Shown here: one piece after another, positions 11,531 through 22,813 of the stretch
Numbering within the stretch: position 1 is the stretch's first letter
Layout of the letters: each line of letters opens with the position of its first letter
Assembly (NCBI RefSeq): GCF_963082655.1
Contig: NC_081553.1
Location: 226,537,070-226,601,069 of the forward strand
DNA: 64,000 nt
Source: Stomoxys calcitrans
Lineage: Eukaryota > Arthropoda > Insecta > Diptera > Muscidae
Reading direction: 5' to 3'
Position numbers and translations under genes: made by a program
The notes under the pieces: generated by a model
Told to the model about the DNA's origin: nothing
The model's input: only the letters and a program-made list of their open reading frames with translations
Database searches by the model: none

Positions 11531-12379
11531 AGGGCATATGCTAGTATATTCATAATTAAGAGGATTTGTAGTGACGTAGCAATTTGTTCAAATAATTTGA
11601 ATTTTAAAAATTTTTGAAAAAAAATCTTTTTATTTCCTAAGCCCCTAAAACAACAAAATAATTTTCTTAATTTTTTATGACCATTTAGCGAAGAGAGTTA
11701 GATTTAATGATTTCGACATAAAATAGTACCTGTTGTAAAAAAAATTAGGATTATTACCATAAATTTTTTATAGAAACCATCAAATGCAACAAGACATTAA
11801 AACGGATTCCAGAAATCTCACTTGAAAGATTTGGAAAATTTTTTCGTTTGATTTTTGGGACATAAAAAAATTGCTGACTTTTGATAAGCCAATTTTCAGC
11901 CAAACATAAAGGGAAAAATTGTTGTAACTGGTTTAAGTCGTCTACTTTACGCCAATCCAAATTTCCTTACGATACCTCTTTCCTAACTCGAGCTACAATT
12001 TTTCTAAGGCAGCTATTCTTGGGTATTTTTAGTCGTTAAGGCGACCCTGGGCACACGGAGCAACACCAAGAGCCGTTGCCGTTGTATACCGTTCGAAGCC
12101 ATTAATACAACTTCCAAAAGATATTTGCACTGCATAGGCAATCGGTGTAAAATTCAGCTTTGAGTTTTTAATCAAATAACACCGACGATGTGTTAGTTCC
12201 TACGCACAATAGCTAACACAATTTTCTAAAAAAATTGAGGTGTCTTTACCAATTTCACAGTAAAAAGAATTTGGACAATTTTCGATTTTGAAAAAATGTG
12301 GGATGGAAACGTGGTTTAATGCTCAAATTTGTTTTTGCACTTCGGTTAAAAGAACGCATTTAGCTCCAATTTATGTGGT
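11531..12379. other. Intergenic, no gene seen
   Basis: AT-rich DNA with no recognisable exon, RNA gene or repeat family. Minus-strand open frames here show no resemblance to Aquarius. Confidence 0.4.
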
Positions 12380-12893
12380 GTTCATAGTCCTTACAAGAAG
12401 CCTAGCACGGGATGACTGTGAGAACCATACGGGTTGGAACAAGGCAAGGCGAGTTATTGGCGCCTTCAAATAGTCAATGGCCATAACATTTCCGCTGCGA
12501 ACTGTTCTATGGACCGGAACGAGCTGTCTCACCTATAAAGCTTGACGAGGATCGCTACATCCACATACATATGTGGCTACAACAACAACAAGCTTGGCAG
12601 GTTGCGGATAGTGGAATGCTCCATATACCGAATAGGTCCAACTGTAGTCGCAGGCAGTCAACGATATCGTGTGGAGTGTCCCAGTGAGAAGCCGGGCGCC
12701 ACCAGCTCTTGCTTAAATACTCAGTGCCAATGATACTCGGTGTGACTTGGCAAGTTATTGACTTTAAGTAGTCAAGGGCCTTAAACTTTTCTGCGACGTT
12801 CGATCCTATTGATCGGAACGAATTTGTTTGCTTATGGATTTTAAAACGAATCTCTACCTCCAAATACAAATATGTGGCTACAACAACATAAGA
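12380..12893 (+). repeat. Two tandem units of SINE-like family D
   Basis: One partial unit (12380-12592) and one full unit of about 290 bp (12597-12893). The full unit runs from 'gcttggcaggttgcggatag' to 'gtggctacaacaacataag'. The 3' end, GGCTACAACAACA, is the same kind of CAA tail as that of the LINE and its SIDE derivatives. Other copies: 20340-20545 (+), 58100-58370 (-), and one split by a hAT element at 46720-48280. Confidence 0.65.
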
Positions 12894-13149
12894 ATAGGTA
12901 TTTTCGAAAGCGGACGAAGTAATGAAGGAAATAATAAAGGAAAAAAATCGTTGTTTAAAATATAGATCATATTGGAGTTATGAACGTATGACTCCAACGA
13001 ACTCACAGTATGGATTATTTGCTGATTTTGGCATAAGAAAAAACGGCTGGTTAGGATTTGGGAATAAATAATACCCATTCCTGATAAGAAGTCCTTCAAC
13101 TCGATTGAAAATTTTACTTAATTTGGCCCAAAATTATAATTTTGCTTGC

Positions 13150-13399
13150 AAAGGGAGGCCGCCGTAGCACAGAGGTTACCATGTCCGCCTATGAAGCTAA
13201 AAACCGGGGTTCGAATCATGACGAGATCATTAGAAAAAACATTTTTCAGCAGTGGTTTTTCCCTCCTAATGCTGGCAACATTTGTGAGCTTAAACTTGAA
13301 TCGGACTGCACTCATTGATATGTGAGAAGTTAGCCAATGTTCCTTAGTGGAATGTTTTCGGGCAAAATTAGCAATTTGCTTGCAAAGGCCACTTTTGTA
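13150..13399 (+). repeat. tRNA-type SINE, copy with both pol III promoter boxes
   Basis: The head is tRNA-like: A-box word TAGCACAGAGG at 13165-13175 and B-box word GGTTCGAATC at about 13209-13218, spaced as in a tRNA gene. The body ('cctcctaatgctggcaacatttgtga ... cattgatatgtgagaagtt') is shared with many minus-strand copies in the window. A block between 'tttgtgag' and 'cttaaacttg' is missing here compared with the copy at 17365-17703. Confidence 0.8.
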
Positions 13400-13456
13400 A
13401 AAAGTTTACTACTGCCTTTTAAGACCTCATAAATTGTTAACTGCAATTTCACTTAC

Positions 13457-14507
13457 CTGGCCAAACAATTTTCCTTCCGGACGCTGAACTAAATTACAAA
13501 TTTGTGATCGCACCAAAAGATGTGTGTCATCGAGCACTGTATTGAAAAATCTTCTTGTTGGCAGCAATGCCTCCAAATCTATCATTAGCTCCAAAAATCG
13601 TTCGCAATATTGTATAATACTGGGCTCGATGGGACCATCTGCAGGTAAATTTTCAAGAACAACTAGAAATTGTCTTATTAAATTCTGTAGAAAATGTCGC
13701 TCCCATTCAACTTCTGGCTTCTTTTCGTTTTTCTCTTTTTTCTGCAGCTTTTTCCAATAGCGTTTCCATTCCGGTGTTTCGCGTAGTTCTTGCTCTAAAC
13801 GTTCTATGAAGAGATGCAGAAATACAAAGTCATATAAATTACAATATATGGATATACCCATATGGACTTACTAGGTTGTAAACAAATCCACATTGAAAGC
13901 GAAACCAAACGCTTAACCTGATTTCTACATAGTTCTATTTCCATGCTATTGAAGCAGTGGTTAAGAAAAACCAACAAAGCGGTTTTCTCTCGCACCTGTG
14001 TTTTTCCCGAATTATCCAAACATTTTTCCAAAATTTGTCGAAAGAAGCCTGGGAATTCAGTGGGTTGCTGTTCAAAGGTGCCCCACACCTCAACTCTTTC
14101 ACGAAATTTCTCATTGACCATGTAAACAATAGACATAACATGGCTGTGTGATGCTCCTTCACGTTTATAATTTGGCCACAAGTATCTTTCCAAATATTGA
14201 CTGAATTCGAGCATCACAATGCGTCGTGTCGAATTCGGATGTTCGACAATCTCAGCGCGATATATATCACTTATTATATCTGGGTTATAGGGCATATGCT
14301 CCTGACTTTCTGGTGACCAGTATTTTGAAGCAACCTAGGTATAAACTAAACGTTTAGCAACTCTAAGCTAATTGTGGTCACGAAACTTACATCCCATATT
14401 ACATCGTTCGAGAGTTGTGAAACTGTCATTTGCGACACTTTTTGCTTCGCTCCATCGGTTCCCACATCTCTTTTGCCTTTTACTCTGGTTGCGTTTTTTA
14501 ATTTCAT
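13457..14507 (-). CDS. Aquarius (intron-binding spliceosomal helicase), N-terminal exons only
   Basis: Three coding exons on the minus strand: 14391-14507, 13872-14334, 13457-13803. They join in phase (117, 463 and 347 nt) to 309 aa ending ...PEGKLFGQ at an intact GTAAGT donor. The reading has the Aquarius N-terminal armadillo-like domain: LEFSQYLERYLWPNY, MVNEKFRE, FLNHCFNSMEIEL, and CERFLELMIDLEALLPTRR, which is nearly identical in animal Aquarius (IBP160/EMB-4). The protein is part of the XPC/pentameric intron-binding complex of the spliceosome in the nucleus. Family members are about 1,450 residues with a C-terminal SF1 helicase; no later exon is visible to the left in this window. The ATG at 14507 is the only in-frame start in the first exon. 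Either mthl5 lies inside an Aquarius intron, or this locus is truncated. Confidence 0.9.
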
Positions 14508-15173
14508 TTTCTAATAAATCCAACTTCACGAACTCAGCTAACCACACAAAAAAATAAAAACATTAAAGTAAACAGAAAATGACAGCTGTCATAAAGGTAT
14601 ATTTGAAGAAGAAAGGGCAAGCTGTCCCGGTGATTAACAGCTGCCTCTCTTAGGATTCACTAAATAAGGTTGCGAAAAGCGACCAGAAGGCATACCCTTT
14701 TTTGAATTCTTTGGTTTTTATTTTTATGGTTCGCATTTTACGGCGTAGCTCGCAAAAAAAATCTAATTTTTTGCGTACCCTCTAATTTTAACCCCAGGTA
14801 AATACAGTTTCGCCAATTGAAATAAAATTGTTATTTTACAATTGTTAATTTCATAATGTTTCAAAAAAGTAATCGCATGACATATATCGGTATTTGTGTC
14901 ATTTTTAATCGGTACATTTATACATCCTTAGTGTTAATTTTCTGTTTTCGGCAGATGACTTAGGCAAATTTGACATCCTTGATTATATTAGAGGGGCCAA
15001 TCCACTTTATGTTTTTGCAAGTCACCTAACCTTCGGTTAGTGAATCCTAACTAACCGGGACATTATTTTAATGCTAACAAATTTGGTTACAATTTTAAGA
15101 TAACTTAGAAGATATGGCAACATTAAGGGTGGTACTATATTTGATTTAAGGCAGATACCAAGTCGGATTTAAA

Positions 15174-15397
15174 AAGGTGGTCTCACGCAAACAGCTGTTA
15201 ACAGCCGGCTAGGTTTGACGGTATTACGAGGATAGATTTTTGTTTGCATTCTCATTTTTGTTGTCTTCTTTCTCGCATTTTCTCTGCTCGTGCGTACACA
15301 CACGCACACAAATTTCTGTGTGTGTTGGCAAAACGTCGATCAGCTTGATGACAACATGGCATATGATTCGTGGTTATTGTACAAATGAGACCACCTT
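15174..15397 (+). repeat. Inverted-repeat element, family E, copy 1
   Basis: Bounded by AAGGTGGTCTCA and TGAGACCACCTT (perfect 12-bp inverted repeat). Interior: 'agctgttaacagccggc' palindromic region, a 'tttgcattctcatttttgttgtcttctttctcgc' stretch and a short CA/TG tract. A second full copy in reverse is at 61957-62202, where homology extends slightly beyond both ends, and a third, partial and reversed, follows at 15495-15625. Confidence 0.65.
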
Positions 15398-15494
15398 CAA
15401 TTGTTTCACCATGGGCTGGTACTATATTCGATTTTGGCGATATTTTTCGCCGATTACTTTTTTGAGATAATAGATTTTAAGAGAAAAAAAAACT

Positions 15495-15625
15495 ATAAAC
15501 AAATTTGAGTGCGTGTGTGTATACGTGTGAGCAGCGAATATGAGAGAAAAAAGATAACAACAAAGAGAATGCAAACGAAAATCTGACATTTTAATGCCGT
15601 CAAACCCGGCTGGCTGTCTATATGC
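15495..15625 (-). repeat. Family E, partial reversed copy
   Basis: The words 'gagcagcgaatatgagaga', 'aagataacaacaaagagaat' and 'ccgtcaaacccggctggctg' are the reverse complement of the element starting at 15174. Together the two form a potential 400-base hairpin. Confidence 0.65.
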
Positions 15626-15981
15626 AAAGTTCAAATTCTTTATCTTTATATAATTAATCTATATTCTTACCACTAGCATTATTTTGGTAAATTCTGTTGT
15701 TTGCATAGTGTTATTACAAATGTCTTTTTTTCATGTAGAAAAAGTTTCGCACACGGTTTTAGTGAATTACAATTTTCTACTCAGTGAATTACTTAATTAT
15801 GGAGTTTCTCTTAAAACACAGCTTACGGCAACTCTAAAAGTTGCGCATTTGTTTGCTAGTTTGACAGGGATGGATGTCATAGGTTGTAATTTAGGTTTAA
15901 ACCTACTTATAAATGAGGGTGATTTTCATTTGGCTATACGAAACATAAAACTCGCTTCGCTTTTTTTTTGCTAGTTATAAA

Positions 15982-18503
15982 ATGAGTCGTGTGTTAATAA
16001 AAAATTTGCCGCCTGAAACAACCATAAGAAATATATATGATTTTTGCTGTCCCTATGGGCATCTTTTAAAGACCGATTTAAACATTCCAGACCGAGTCGC
16101 TTGCGTTGAATACGAAAATTTCAGGTATGAACTACAAATACATCCTCTAATTGAAAAGTTCTAAATATATGTACATATATTTCAATGCAGAGACGCACAA
16201 GATCTTGTTGGCGATAGGCAAGGATATGTGGTTAATGGCCATGAGCTTCAACTTGAAATTGCATCCACGAATACGGACTACTCAGTGGATGACAATGGGT
16301 CAAGGCACAGAAATTCTTCGCCTGGTTTCTCAGACTCGCGATGGCGGGCAAATAACATGGAGAGCATGAGACGCCCGGCCAACAATAACAACGACTATGC
16401 ACATGGTGATGACAGTTCAATTGATAAACAGCTTAATTATACAGAAGCATGCAGCTTTGTATACAACCGTTTTCTTCGGGAAGGATACGATCCCCATGAA
16501 GCAAGACAAAAAGTTCAACCATTTCTTAAGAAAATTATTGCAGGATTTAATAAGGGTTTTAACGATGCGGAACCCTTTAATATTGGCATGGAACAAGCTG
16601 GAACTTCCAGTTCAAGAAATTTTGACTTCAATGATTTTAACCAAGGAAGCAGAAACAATACACAAGATTGGGATGGCTATAACTCACATTCAGGAAATCA
16701 GCATGCGCAATCCTCTCGTGACCGACCCATTATTGATGAATATGGTGAGGGCTATTGGAACAATAATGGTGCTAACAAAGCGCAATATAATGAAAGAGAG
16801 GTAATTGTACACATGTTATTCTATTCAATTAAAAGCATAACATCTTTAAAATATATACATATATTATTGCCCATATTCACAAAACTTTAAGTAGGCTTAT
16901 TTGACAGATTTCCTCTAAAACTGTCAAATAAACCTATAACACTTAAGTTTTGTGATTACCGGTGTAACATTTTAAGTTCTACAGTAGCTTTTTTTAAAGT
17001 CATTATGTTATGTATTTTGGTTCTCAAAAATTGTATAATACAATGAAACGCTTAGCTCTGCTTTAAACATAGCAGAAAGAGCAAATGTTATTACAATTGA
17101 CAACCCTATCTAAATAGGGGCCATTTCAGAACGAACTGTTGCCATTAAAAGTTATGTTATGTTTTTGTGTAAGACTGTAGCCATTAAATGCATAACATTT
17201 ATGTTATGTTAAGATATGTTATGTTATAATACGTTATGTAATGTTATCTATGTTATGTCATTCTGCATCGGCGCTTAAAATATCACAACCCCTTATACGT
17301 AGACTTAAAGAAGATTCATATTTAGTCATATCTAACGATTTCGTCGAATGTAGTAAGGGGTGTTATACAAGTCAAAATGCAAATGTTGCCCATGAACATT
17401 CTACTAAGGAACAGGGGCAAACTTCCCACATATCAATGAGTGCAGTCCGATTCAAGTTTTAAGCTCAATGATCAGGGGCCTCCTTTTTATAGCCGAGTCC
17501 AAACGGCGTACCTCGGTGCGACACCTCTTTGGAGAGAAGTATTTCATGGTATAGTACCTTTGAGGTAGTTGGCAGCAAAAGTTGCCAGCATTAGGAGGGT
17601 GGTTTTCCTTTCTTGGCAACTTTTGTTGAAATTTTTTTTTGATAATCGCCAGGATTCGAGCGTTCAGCGTCATAGGCGGACACGCTAACCTCTGCGCTAC
17701 AAGTCACTGTTGCCAATAAATGTTATGTTACATTATGTCATTTTATGTTATGAAGTTATGCTATGTTATGTTATGAAGTTGTGTTACGTTACATTGTGTA
17801 ATGTTATCTTTGTATTGTCATTTTACAACTTTACAACTTACCATTTTTCTTACAGGAGCCAGACGAGATACCACGCAATCCCATCAGTCACTCTACCTAT
17901 ATGAAGTCGCTAAAAATTAAACAGATAATAGAAACGAAAATTGGCATGGGGCATGCTAATCCCGATATAATGACGGATCTGCAATTCCATAGCCAAATCG
18001 TGGAAGACTATGAACATAATCGCCGATTGGAACGAAAGCGCGAGAGAATGTCTCCACCAACGAATATTGTAAGAAAACAGATGAGAATGGATGACGAATT
18101 GTTTTCGCAAAGGAAACAAAACCTATCTAATAAATCACAAAACCCCACGATTAAGCCGCATGGCGATCGTAACCAGAGTTGGGTACGCTATGACTCTGAG
18201 AAGCCAACTACCTCAAAGGCTCCACCAGTCATGATAAGTTATCCTACCAAATCCTCTTGGGGTATGTACAAAGAGGAGCAGTTGAGAAATAACCGTTCAA
18301 CTCTTCCTGACACATCGACGATGTTTGGCCAATTCGACCAGATGAGCAAAACAAAATCAAGATCTGCCTTGAATAGAGACAAAGCCGCCCAAAGGGTCTT
18401 ATCCACATGGGGTAGCAAACCCGTTGAAGAACTAGCCCCGTCGAGGTTGAAAAGTCTTCAATGGGCCAAATCCCATTTGGACAGCTTCAACCCCTCTGTG
18501 TAG
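15982..18503 (+). CDS. RRM-domain protein with long polar tail
   Basis: Exons 15982-16124, 16191-16800 and 17856-18503 join in phase to 466 aa. Residues 1-75 form a single RNA-recognition motif: RNP2-like VLIKNL (5-10), a helix, RNP1-like VACVEYEN, and a second helix plus final strand (VVNGHELQLEIA). The central part is rich in Asn, Ser, Asp and Gly and probably disordered, interrupted by a predicted helical block (IDKQLNYTEACSFVYNRFLREGYDPHEARQKV, about 137-170). The C-terminal third is basic and polar, ending KSLQWAKSHLDSFNPSV. It probably binds RNA; target unknown. The start is favoured by an A at -3 and by the RRM beginning at residue 4. I do not recognise the family by name; it sits between Aquarius and Cad87A. 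Intron 2 contains a minus-strand SINE. Confidence 0.85.
17150..17260. repeat. TTATG-rich simple repeat, left block
   Basis: Degenerate runs of 'gttatgttatg' in intron 2 of the RRM gene. A second block (17717-17815) lies on the far side of the SINE at 17365-17703, as if the SINE had landed in one simple-repeat tract. Confidence 0.7.
17365..17703 (-). repeat. tRNA-type SINE, near-complete reversed copy
   Basis: Reverse orientation; B-box complement 'ggattcgag' near 17651 and A-box complement 'ctaacctctgcgcta' near 17686-17700. It contains the middle portion missing from the copy at 13150 (tatagccgagtccaaacggc). It lies in an intron of the RRM gene, antisense to it. Confidence 0.8.
17717..17815. 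repeat. TTATG-rich simple repeat, right block
   Basis: Continuation of the tract at 17150-17260 after the SINE, with words such as 'atgttatgttatgaag'. Confidence 0.7.
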
Positions 18504-18976
18504 GTAAATGAACAACGGACACCTAAATGCTTCATGATATAAGCATTATAAAAAACAAAGTCTTTTAAAAATATGTACATGCATAGTCATGACGCTCTTC
18601 AATATAAAATTTGAATTAAAATTGGATTTTGGAAAATGCATTACTCTTCATTTACTATTATTTACAAACTATAATTTTTAAATACATATACATTTTAAGC
18701 TATTGTCAAAGAGCATTAAGACCAAGAGACTAGTCTCTCACAATTATAAAACATATGTCAAATGCTGTAGATGCCGTTCGAAAAGCCGAAGAAAAAAGTT
18801 CATAGAAATCACCTTTAGATCCTGCAATTTCATGTAAATAAGATATGGAAGTCAAGTAACTTTTCCAAGCGATAGTCGAGGCAAACTGATCCAAATTGAG
18901 AACCCACACTTGCATCACACTAAGAACCAGCTTTTATCCATATGCTCTTTGACTATTATATTTTATATAAAAATTC

Positions 18977-18982
18977 AATAAA
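18977..18982 (+). terminator. Candidate poly(A) signal of the RRM gene
   Basis: AATAAA 474 bases after the stop codon; the first canonical signal I see downstream. Confidence 0.45.
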
Positions 18983-19762
18983 ATTGCTCCCATTTCCAAA
19001 TTTCATTATTTGTAGATTTGACTTATTCAGCTCATAAGCTGATTAAAGGCGGCTAGTCAATTAAAATTTCCCCTCTTAAACATACCGAGTATGAACTACT
19101 TTGGTATATTGTTTTCTTTCCGTGTTTTCATTGTAACTCGAAACTGTGAGTTTCATGTTGAATGTCCTTGCGCAATGTGGTTCACTTTATATATAGCCTC
19201 ATCATTGATTAATTATTTGTTTTGATCTTTTCTATTGATATGATTGTTCAAATGTCAAAACATCTCTGATCTCTTCCTATGTCTCTATTGATAGTAGGCG
19301 ATAGTATTCTTCTCAGCCGACTTTAGTTTCAATCAGGCATTTGAGAAATTAGACCAAATAAAAAACATTTCAAGCGACATTCACTCCTTTTTCTTTGAAT
19401 ATATGAGCTGCAGGCTATTATCAACTTTCAATTTGTAAAAATTTAAGTAAATATTAAAAATGCCCAATGCAACATTATGCAACCACTTTTTGAGACAATA
19501 CGAGTAAATTATTTAATCGAACGAAGTTAGCTTAACTTGCTTAACACCAACAAAAAGTATTTGGTGGACTGTTATTGTGCCACCAAACACCACCAGCACC
19601 ATCGCCACCATTGAAAGACGTCAGTTTGAATCTTCAGAGCATTGAGCGAAAGGTGCTGCGGTACTAAAGCAGTATCAAGCCGTAAGAAGTGGAATCATAC
19701 AACACGCATTTCCAGCCAAGCCTACTCAACTTACAACCATAACACCCAGGATGCATAATGGA
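18983..19762. other. Intergenic, no gene seen
   Basis: AT-rich DNA without coding exons or recognisable repeats, apart from a 'ccaccaaacaccaccagcaccatcgccaccatt' stretch near 19580-19613. Confidence 0.4.
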
Positions 19763-19868
19763 CTCACCCATTGGCAACCTGTTGTACGTACCGGATTGAC
19801 CCGATGGAGTTCTTCATCGGCAAGGACTGTCCCCTCAGTATATAACACACTGCTACAACAAGAACAAC
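19763..19868 (+). mobile_element. SIDE, copy 2 (diverged)
   Basis: Same 5' leader plus CAA-tail structure as the copy at 4051, but the outer stem is mutated (ggcaacc against ggactgtcc), so it can no longer pair fully. Old copy. Confidence 0.78.
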
Positions 19869-20339
19869 CCAAATTGCAAGTTCTCAAATCTGAACGGAGG
19901 ATATTAACAAAATGGAAGCCAACGATTAATAGATGAAATGCAAAAAAAGAAAAATTTGAATGTATTGATTAAACAATTAACCATTCTTCACAACCGTAGT
20001 CTCCAGGCTGATGAATAACCAGTACAATTCACAGTGAACGCAGTTACAAATGTCATCCGCAGCGCCAATTTGTTCAAGGCGATGGGACCGAGGGAGTCTA
20101 TATATTGAGTCTAAAGACTCCGCATGTAGCCCAGGGTTGAGTAATTGTCTAAGGTTCAAAAATTGTCTTTAGAAACTCTGATAGTTCCCGATGTTTGAAA
20201 AAGCGGCAAAATAATCCCGCTACTGATGTCTGCAAAGAAAAATAGTACAGGCCGTTTTACTTGTCTTTAGCTAGACGCTCGAGGCACTACTTCTACCGAG
20301 CCTTGTTGGACAATTTCCATATTCCTGTAAATTGTAGCA

Positions 20340-20545
20340 TTACGAATTCCTTAAGTGGCTCCAGCTCTTGCTTAAATACTGAGTGCCTGTGATGCTCAAT
20401 ATGACAAGGCGAAATATTGGCGCCATTAAATAATCAATGGCCGTAATGTACCCGTGGCAATGGACCGGAACCGGCACACGCTTACTCGCCCATTGAGCTT
20501 GACGAGCATCGCTACCTCCACATATAGACATGTGGCTACAACAAC
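20340..20545 (+). repeat. SINE-like family D, 3' part
   Basis: 'gctccagctcttgcttaaatactgagtgcc' through 'catgtggctacaacaactac', matching the unit at 12597-12893. Confidence 0.6.
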
Positions 20546-20589
20546 TACTACTTTGCAAGCCGTCGCTACATATATTGGCCGTGGTCTAA

Positions 20590-21420
20590 ACTAGGTCAAA
20601 CTGTGCCATAGGATGTTCTAGAAGCTCTTGACATAACGAAGGCTTTCAATACGTTCAGCTATGCATATCTATTAAAGGTCTTGATGGGCAAATACACACA
20701 CACTATAGCGCATTATAGTACAACTGCACAAGGACATAAGTCCATGGGCTTAAAATTAATGTGCCACCAACAAACCCACTGGCCAGATCTAGAACATGGA
20801 ATTTAATTGAAGCCCCGTAAGTGAAACGGATTTTCCCAGTATGGGGTACTGTTGCATCTCTATCTCGTTCTGTCAGTGTTCGGATCTATGCACCGGAACT
20901 ATATTACTACGCTTAAAGAAAGCTTGCCAAGAACAGCTACTCCCACCTCTATCTATTCTCTACCCCTAAGACTGCTTCAAAATCGAATCATATAAGGGCG
21001 ATTGTACCATCTTGACTTCAGAACCCCACGTTGATGACATCTGTGATAGGTTAAACTTCTAACTTGTTGAACTTGCCGCTTATTTTGCTTCAAATTTTCA
21101 GCCACATTGTTCTCTACATGAACAGCAGAAGACTTCGGCAGTGCTTGGGGTGTTGACAAAAAAAACCTCGTTGACTACACATAAGACAATTGGTCGGTCT
21201 GGATTTGCCATTTGAGTGACTCGGAGAAGAATAAGTTCCAGACATGCTGTTCGAAGATCTTCGAAGAGCTATATCCTTAACACTCATGTGGATAACCTCC
21301 ATCAGTAGGCAAAGATCCTTACTGTACGAAGACAATCTAATGCTATCTAAGCAAAAACTCATAAATGCTTAACTCGGCCATCAAAATCAGCATTATATGG
21401 ATAGGGGGTGGTTTTCTCAT
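20590..21420 (+). pseudogene. Non-LTR retrotransposon fragment (reverse transcriptase)
   Basis: Plus-strand reading across several frames gives LDITKAFNT near 20625-20655 (RT motif A region) and ESYKGDCTI-like/ADD-equivalent near 20985 followed by DDICDRLNF..LVELAAYFA, as in the palm and thumb of Jockey/LOA-type reverse transcriptases. Many stops and frame changes; dead. Confidence 0.5.
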
Positions 21421-21711
21421 GATATAGCGAAGCAGAAAAATTCTGGCTCAACTATGTTCCGGCAGTTGCAGCCGCTTCAATCATTATTGGGCTAGGATTG
21501 ATGCAAACGTGCTAGAGGTGTATTCTGCTTGTAAGCAGATGTCACACAACACTTGTCAGCTAATCATCTGCCCAGGCAATCGACTACTCGACTTAGAAGC
21601 GGAACACTCTGGAGGCACTCTAGCGGAATTGGATAGTACCAGATTTGGATATATATGGATGAAGACAAAACACACTTATGGACAAAGACAACACACTGTT
21701 ACTACATATTG

Positions 21712-21814
21712 CAATCCCAAGGCAGCCGGTTGTACGTACCGGATTGACCCGATGAAGTCCTTCATCGGCTAGGGCTGCCGCCTCGGTGTACAACACACTG
21801 CTACAACAACAACA
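21712..21814 (+). mobile_element. SIDE, copy 3
   Basis: Well preserved: outer stem GGCAGCC/GGCTGCC, inner hairpin CCGATG.../CATCGG and 3' tail CTACAACAACAACAA all present. Confidence 0.82.
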
Positions 21815-22813
21815 ATAAAAAAACCTACGTTTTTTATCGGAGACTCCTATGTACTGAGGTAGCAATTCTAAGGCAGAGGATTTTTGATAGAAGACATGAT
21901 CATATGTTCTTTATCGAACACCTGCTGGCAAAGCAAGAATTATGCCTAGAAATGGTTGGCGATAGAAGAAATGATCATCCGGCTTTATCGAATGCCGGAG
22001 GACCACAAGCACAATGCCCTTACAGGAATCGATGGGACAAATTGCAGGAGGAGATAAAGATTGTAGTATGTGTGTCAACAAGAAATTGAATTTCTTAAAG
22101 CCTGCGTTAGCAATCTTTACTCTATATGAACTGACTTTTCATCCCTTAATGCGCTGTTCCTCGCTGGTCGACAGGAGCTATACCTAAGCCAGTAAGAACA
22201 AAAACTGAGGACTTCCTGGTACAAGAGTGAATAGACGTAAGAGGCCTAATGTCTTGAATTTTAAAGCACTCAAATGGATTTTAGATAACAATTAATTGAA
22301 GCAATACATTTTTTATGCCATAAATAACAAAAATATAAATATTTTCGTTTAAAAGCAAATCATCACGAACCTACAGCATAGGTGTAATGTAAATTCCACT
22401 GGTGGCCCATTATGAAAATTTTAACAAATGTAAAAGTTTTAATGGCTAAAGTGAAAGCGGCAGATATGCATATATAAAGAGGATGCTTTTGGATGCAATG
22501 GAGGTCAATAGGTCGACGTGAAAATCTTGAACCAGAATATAAATCTAAAGTCTGCCAACAACCAACCAACTACGATAGAATTGAAAAAAAAAACTAAAAT
22601 AATGATCATGAAACGTATTGTGGAACGGTAACAAATTGTAAGTCTTATACATACTATAACCCACAGAAATTTACAAACTTATTGACAAATAATAAGTATT
22701 TTTTTGTGTACAACAAATATTTAAATTTCCTTTCTTTAAGTTTAGTATTTCAATAAATCATATTAAAAATAAAACTCGTACTACTATATTTTGGAAAAAA
22801 GATAATTCGTTTT
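21815..22813. other. Intergenic, no gene seen
   Basis: Two 'gatagaagaaatgatcat' / 'gatagaagacatgatcat' words 70 bp apart (about 21888 and 21962) suggest a local duplication. No exon or RNA gene recognised. Confidence 0.4.

Larger units (their letters stand above)
14508..15981. promoter_or_regulatory. Divergent intergenic region between Aquarius (-) and the RRM gene (+)
   Basis: Both genes begin within 1.5 kb and point away from each other, so both promoters should be here. No TATA box stands out. The middle is occupied by transposon-like sequence (15174-15640), which leaves about 650 bp next to Aquarius and 340 bp next to the RRM gene as candidate promoter DNA. Placement is inferred from geometry only. 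Confidence 0.5.

Noticed and set aside
13165..13218. A functional tRNA gene
   Set aside because: A- and B-box words are present but the sequence does not fold into a full cloverleaf and the same head recurs in many truncated copies; it is the head of a SINE.
13524..13760. Plus-strand open frame opposite Aquarius exon 3
   Set aside because: Antisense shadow of a conserved coding exon.
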